Assembly: GCF_000524195.1 (NCBI RefSeq)
Contig: NW_020170387.1
Location: forward strand, 781,980 to 845,979
Length of the DNA: 64,000 nucleotides
Direction: 5' to 3'
DNA from: Echinococcus granulosus
Taxonomy: Eukaryota > Platyhelminthes > Cestoda > Cyclophyllidea > Taeniidae
The translations under genes and the position numbers were made by a program. Positions 61,401 to 64,000 of this stretch are shown here, piece by piece. Below the pieces are notes generated by a model. It saw nothing but the letters and a program-made list of their open reading frames with translations, was not told where the DNA came from and did no database searches. How positions within the stretch are numbered: the first letter of the stretch is position 1; every line of letters begins with the position of its first letter.

Positions 61401-64000
61401 CTGAAGGCAGGTCAGTAACAGGATTTTCAGAGTCAACTGTGCTGTAGGGTCAATCGCGAGTTACGAAAAGGGGAAATGATGCAGACGAACGGGGACTTTT
61501 GTAGAAAGCGACAGATAAAAAAAACAAAACACTGCCTTTGTAATTTCACCGAGTTTCAAACTCCACAAGATGCGAAAGATAGCTTAGCTAACAGGAGCAT
61601 TTCAAATTCTTGTGCAAGGTAGTGTGGAAAATGCTGCTATACATGATATATTAGTGTTTAGCCAAATATAAAGAATTATTGGTTGAAATGCGTAACAATA
61701 AGCTGTAATTTTGCAAGTTCGTACTACTCTGAGGTTGAAATCGCTGATTCCCTACTAAGCAAAGTTAATGTATGCCAAAGACATGATTGCGATTTTCATG
61801 AGATTTTAGCCATTGCTAGCGCTTTTTGGGGTCGTTCAACTTAACGAAGGGAGCAAATGTCAGTACTACTGGAGATACAACCCACTTTGCATAGCTTATA
61901 TTTCTTCATGATTTATAAAGCTCCAAAAGTGAGAATCCTTTGAGCGAAAGCACCCAGCACAACACCGGATTCGACAAATATAGTGAGCGTCATTGCCGTA
62001 TGAACCAAGTGGCAAATGATCGAAAAAAAAAACTGAAGTGACTTACCTGTAGTTGAAGGCACCGAGGAGAATACCAAAGAGCATATGCAACACACCGAGG
62101 ATGATGGACATTTTCATCTTGAGTGAGTTGGTGAACATGATCATGTTGTGTGAGACCTGCCATACGGGGTCCAGACCAAAGGGGTAGGGGAAGCCGGCGA
62201 ACATGCCAGTTGATGCGGCGTCTGCGCCGATATGCGTGTCAGGATTCAGCTGCAGAGCCTCACCACGCTCCAACGTGCGGTTGTCGAAAAGGGGGAACCA
62301 CGAAGAGCCAAAAATGTTGGCGGTCTTTGAGAAGATGTCATTGTAGATCAGACCCGTGTAGATTGAGAAGACGCCCATCAGGAGGATTATGTACCGACCG
62401 CCAAAAAACGTGTCCCACAATTCACCCTTTATCTTCTTTGTCTGCGATTTACAAAAGTCAGTGCGCTACTCATCTAGTTAAATGCTAATCAATTTACAAA
62501 TATAAATAGTTAAGTTTACCAGTAGGCGAAAATTCTACGTTAAGACAATTTAATAGGACGAAAGTTCTTCTCTTTATCAAAACGAGCTTCACGCACAAAA
62601 GTGTGGCCTTTAAAAGAAAATTACAACGGACACATTACACCAGTTACTGTAAGACTCTTAAGCTATCTGAAGTAGTACGTTCACGTGGTCACCACTAGTT
62701 TGGCATTTTGTTATGATGCAAAAAATACAGTTCATTGTGAAAGCTTCTTCTAATCATCCATCCAATGTTATTCAAACAAAAAAAAATAAATGAAAATTGG
62801 ACGGTAAATTATTCAGCAAAGTGCGTTAGCTATTTTTCTACATAAATCAATTCAGTAAACCAAAATCGTGAGAAATCACGCCAACAAAAAACTCACCCTT
62901 CGTGATTGGTAATTTCAATAACACCAAACAAGTTCATTGCCTAACAACACCAGTGTAATGAAGAGAAACCCCTGTGCAGTAGCAGGCGTTGGATTCAATC
63001 AAACCGTGCACTTATTTTCTACTGATGAGAGTGTGAGTTTAACGACTAATTTTTCACGCTATAATACATGGCCTCTAATAAGCTGGCATCACCGTCACTG
63101 TTCAGCATAAATGAATAAGTACTTTACTCCAAAAAGGAAATTCCTAAACTTAGTATCCAGTATCGGGGTCATCGTGACAGTTGAAGACTAGCAGGACATA
63201 AGGTGTATTATCAAACCCCATGACGCTTGGTAGTAGAAAGGACGCATAAGAGAAATTGGGACTAATTTAGTCTCATCTACAATTAAGCCGAACAAAGTAG
63301 TAACGTAAAAAGATGCTATTGTGACAACCATCATTTCTGAAATAAATCCACACCATTACTGGCAAGATCAATAGAGAAAAGCCTTTTGAGTAATTTCCAT
63401 CCTACTTTACAAAATGCATACTAATTAATTGAAGTGCCGCGGAACAATCGTGCAGCACATAATGGTACGATGTTTTAGGATAGAGGAAAGAACTTACAAG
63501 ACATTTTTTTTCCCAGAGAACCAAAAAGAGTCCCACTAGAAACATGATAGCACCGTGGCCAGCATCACCAAACATCACGGCGAACAGGAAGGGGAAGGTG
63601 ATGACAGTGAAGAGAGCCGGATTCACCTCCCGATACTTGGCCACACCATAGGCATCGACAATGTTCTGAAAGGCGCCCGTGAACTTATTGACGCGATGAA
63701 AGGTGGGAGGTTTTTCGGTAGTATGAAGTCGGTTGAGGATGGGCTGGAGGCTGGAGTTGGAGAGCTCCATGCCGCGTCGTAGGGCTATCTGCACAGCATC
63801 TAGGTCGGAGACGGCGGACCAGCACTCGCCTACCATACATTTGGTGGTAACGTCGAGATTGAAGAGGTTCAATACATGGTACACCGACTTCATCTTGTGC
63901 ACCTTGTAAAACCACTTGCGCAAGCTCTGCGCGGCTGTCTCCAGCACGCGCGCCCGGTGCTCCAAGGTGCGGTTAAGCACCACTTGGAGGTCCTCCCGAC
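58417..64000 (-). CDS. V-type proton ATPase subunit a (V0 sector), 5'-truncated by window
   Basis: Membrane subunit that forms the proton half-channels against the V0 ring. Nine exons join in consistent phase: 64000-63498, 62441-62047, 60815-60664, 60493-60426, 59924-59820, 59554-59381, 59099-58982, 58869-58698 and 58507-58417, giving 591 residues to the stop. The N-terminal cytosolic region is cut by the window edge. Family landmarks in order are [117 protein letters not shown] and [20 protein letters not shown]. The buried arginine essential for proton transport in the family is present (R495 here, in [11 protein letters not shown]). Exon 59554-59381 encodes a poorly conserved Gly/Ser/Pro/Glu-rich cytosolic loop. 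It corresponds to the ATP6V0A group, but the isoform cannot be told. No breaks or missing residues were seen. Confidence 0.97.

Noticed and set aside
62150..62488. 112-codon plus-strand frame rich in Arg and Cys
   Set aside because: Antisense shadow of the V-ATPase a exon 62441-62047.
1..64000. CRISPR arrays, bacterial operons, rRNA or tRNA clusters
   Set aside because: None seen. The sequence is intron-containing animal DNA, without regularly spaced repeats or recognisable structural RNA genes.

Overview
The window is eukaryotic nuclear DNA from an invertebrate animal. Genes have many short exons with GT/AG introns, most of the sequence is AT-leaning and non-coding, and there is a 100-N scaffold gap. 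Three of the four well-supported genes belong to known animal families. I suspect a parasitic flatworm (cestode-like gene structure, a small secreted-protein gene, a decayed Ty3/gypsy element), but nothing in the sequence proves this. All exon models come from reading splice sites and checking phase; none is backed by transcripts.

Layout. 1-15.3 kb: no supportable gene, one gap, one copy of a dispersed repeat and one long perfect hairpin. 15.3-19.9 kb: a probable minus-strand secreted-protein gene whose first exon encodes a clear signal peptide, plus an unassigned coding-like terminal exon. 22.3-25.1 kb: a decayed Ty3/gypsy retrotransposon on the plus strand. 25.8-34.6 kb: mitochondrial translation initiation factor 2 on the minus strand, ten phase-consistent exons, lacking only the N-terminal exon(s). 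About 35.6-36.7 kb: a divergent intergenic region. 36.7-49.4 kb: on the plus strand, a three-exon NALF/FAM155/NLF-1 homologue, the auxiliary subunit of the NALCN sodium leak channel. 50-56 kb: mostly non-coding, with one coding-like minus exon, the second copy of the dispersed repeat and a decayed exon copy belonging to the next gene. 56.3-57.65 kb: a small plus-strand gene built from two copies of a FAR1/WRKY-GCM1-like zinc-binding module. 58.4-64.0 kb: the C-terminal 591 residues of V-type ATPase subunit a on the minus strand, running off the window.

These genes do not form one pathway. mtIF2 serves mitochondrial protein synthesis, NALF serves membrane excitability and V-ATPase a serves proton pumping. 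The least ordinary items are the tandem-module FAR1-like gene with intron positions shared between its repeats, the decayed third copy of its module just upstream, the divergent NALF homologue, and the signal-peptide gene near 16.8 kb.
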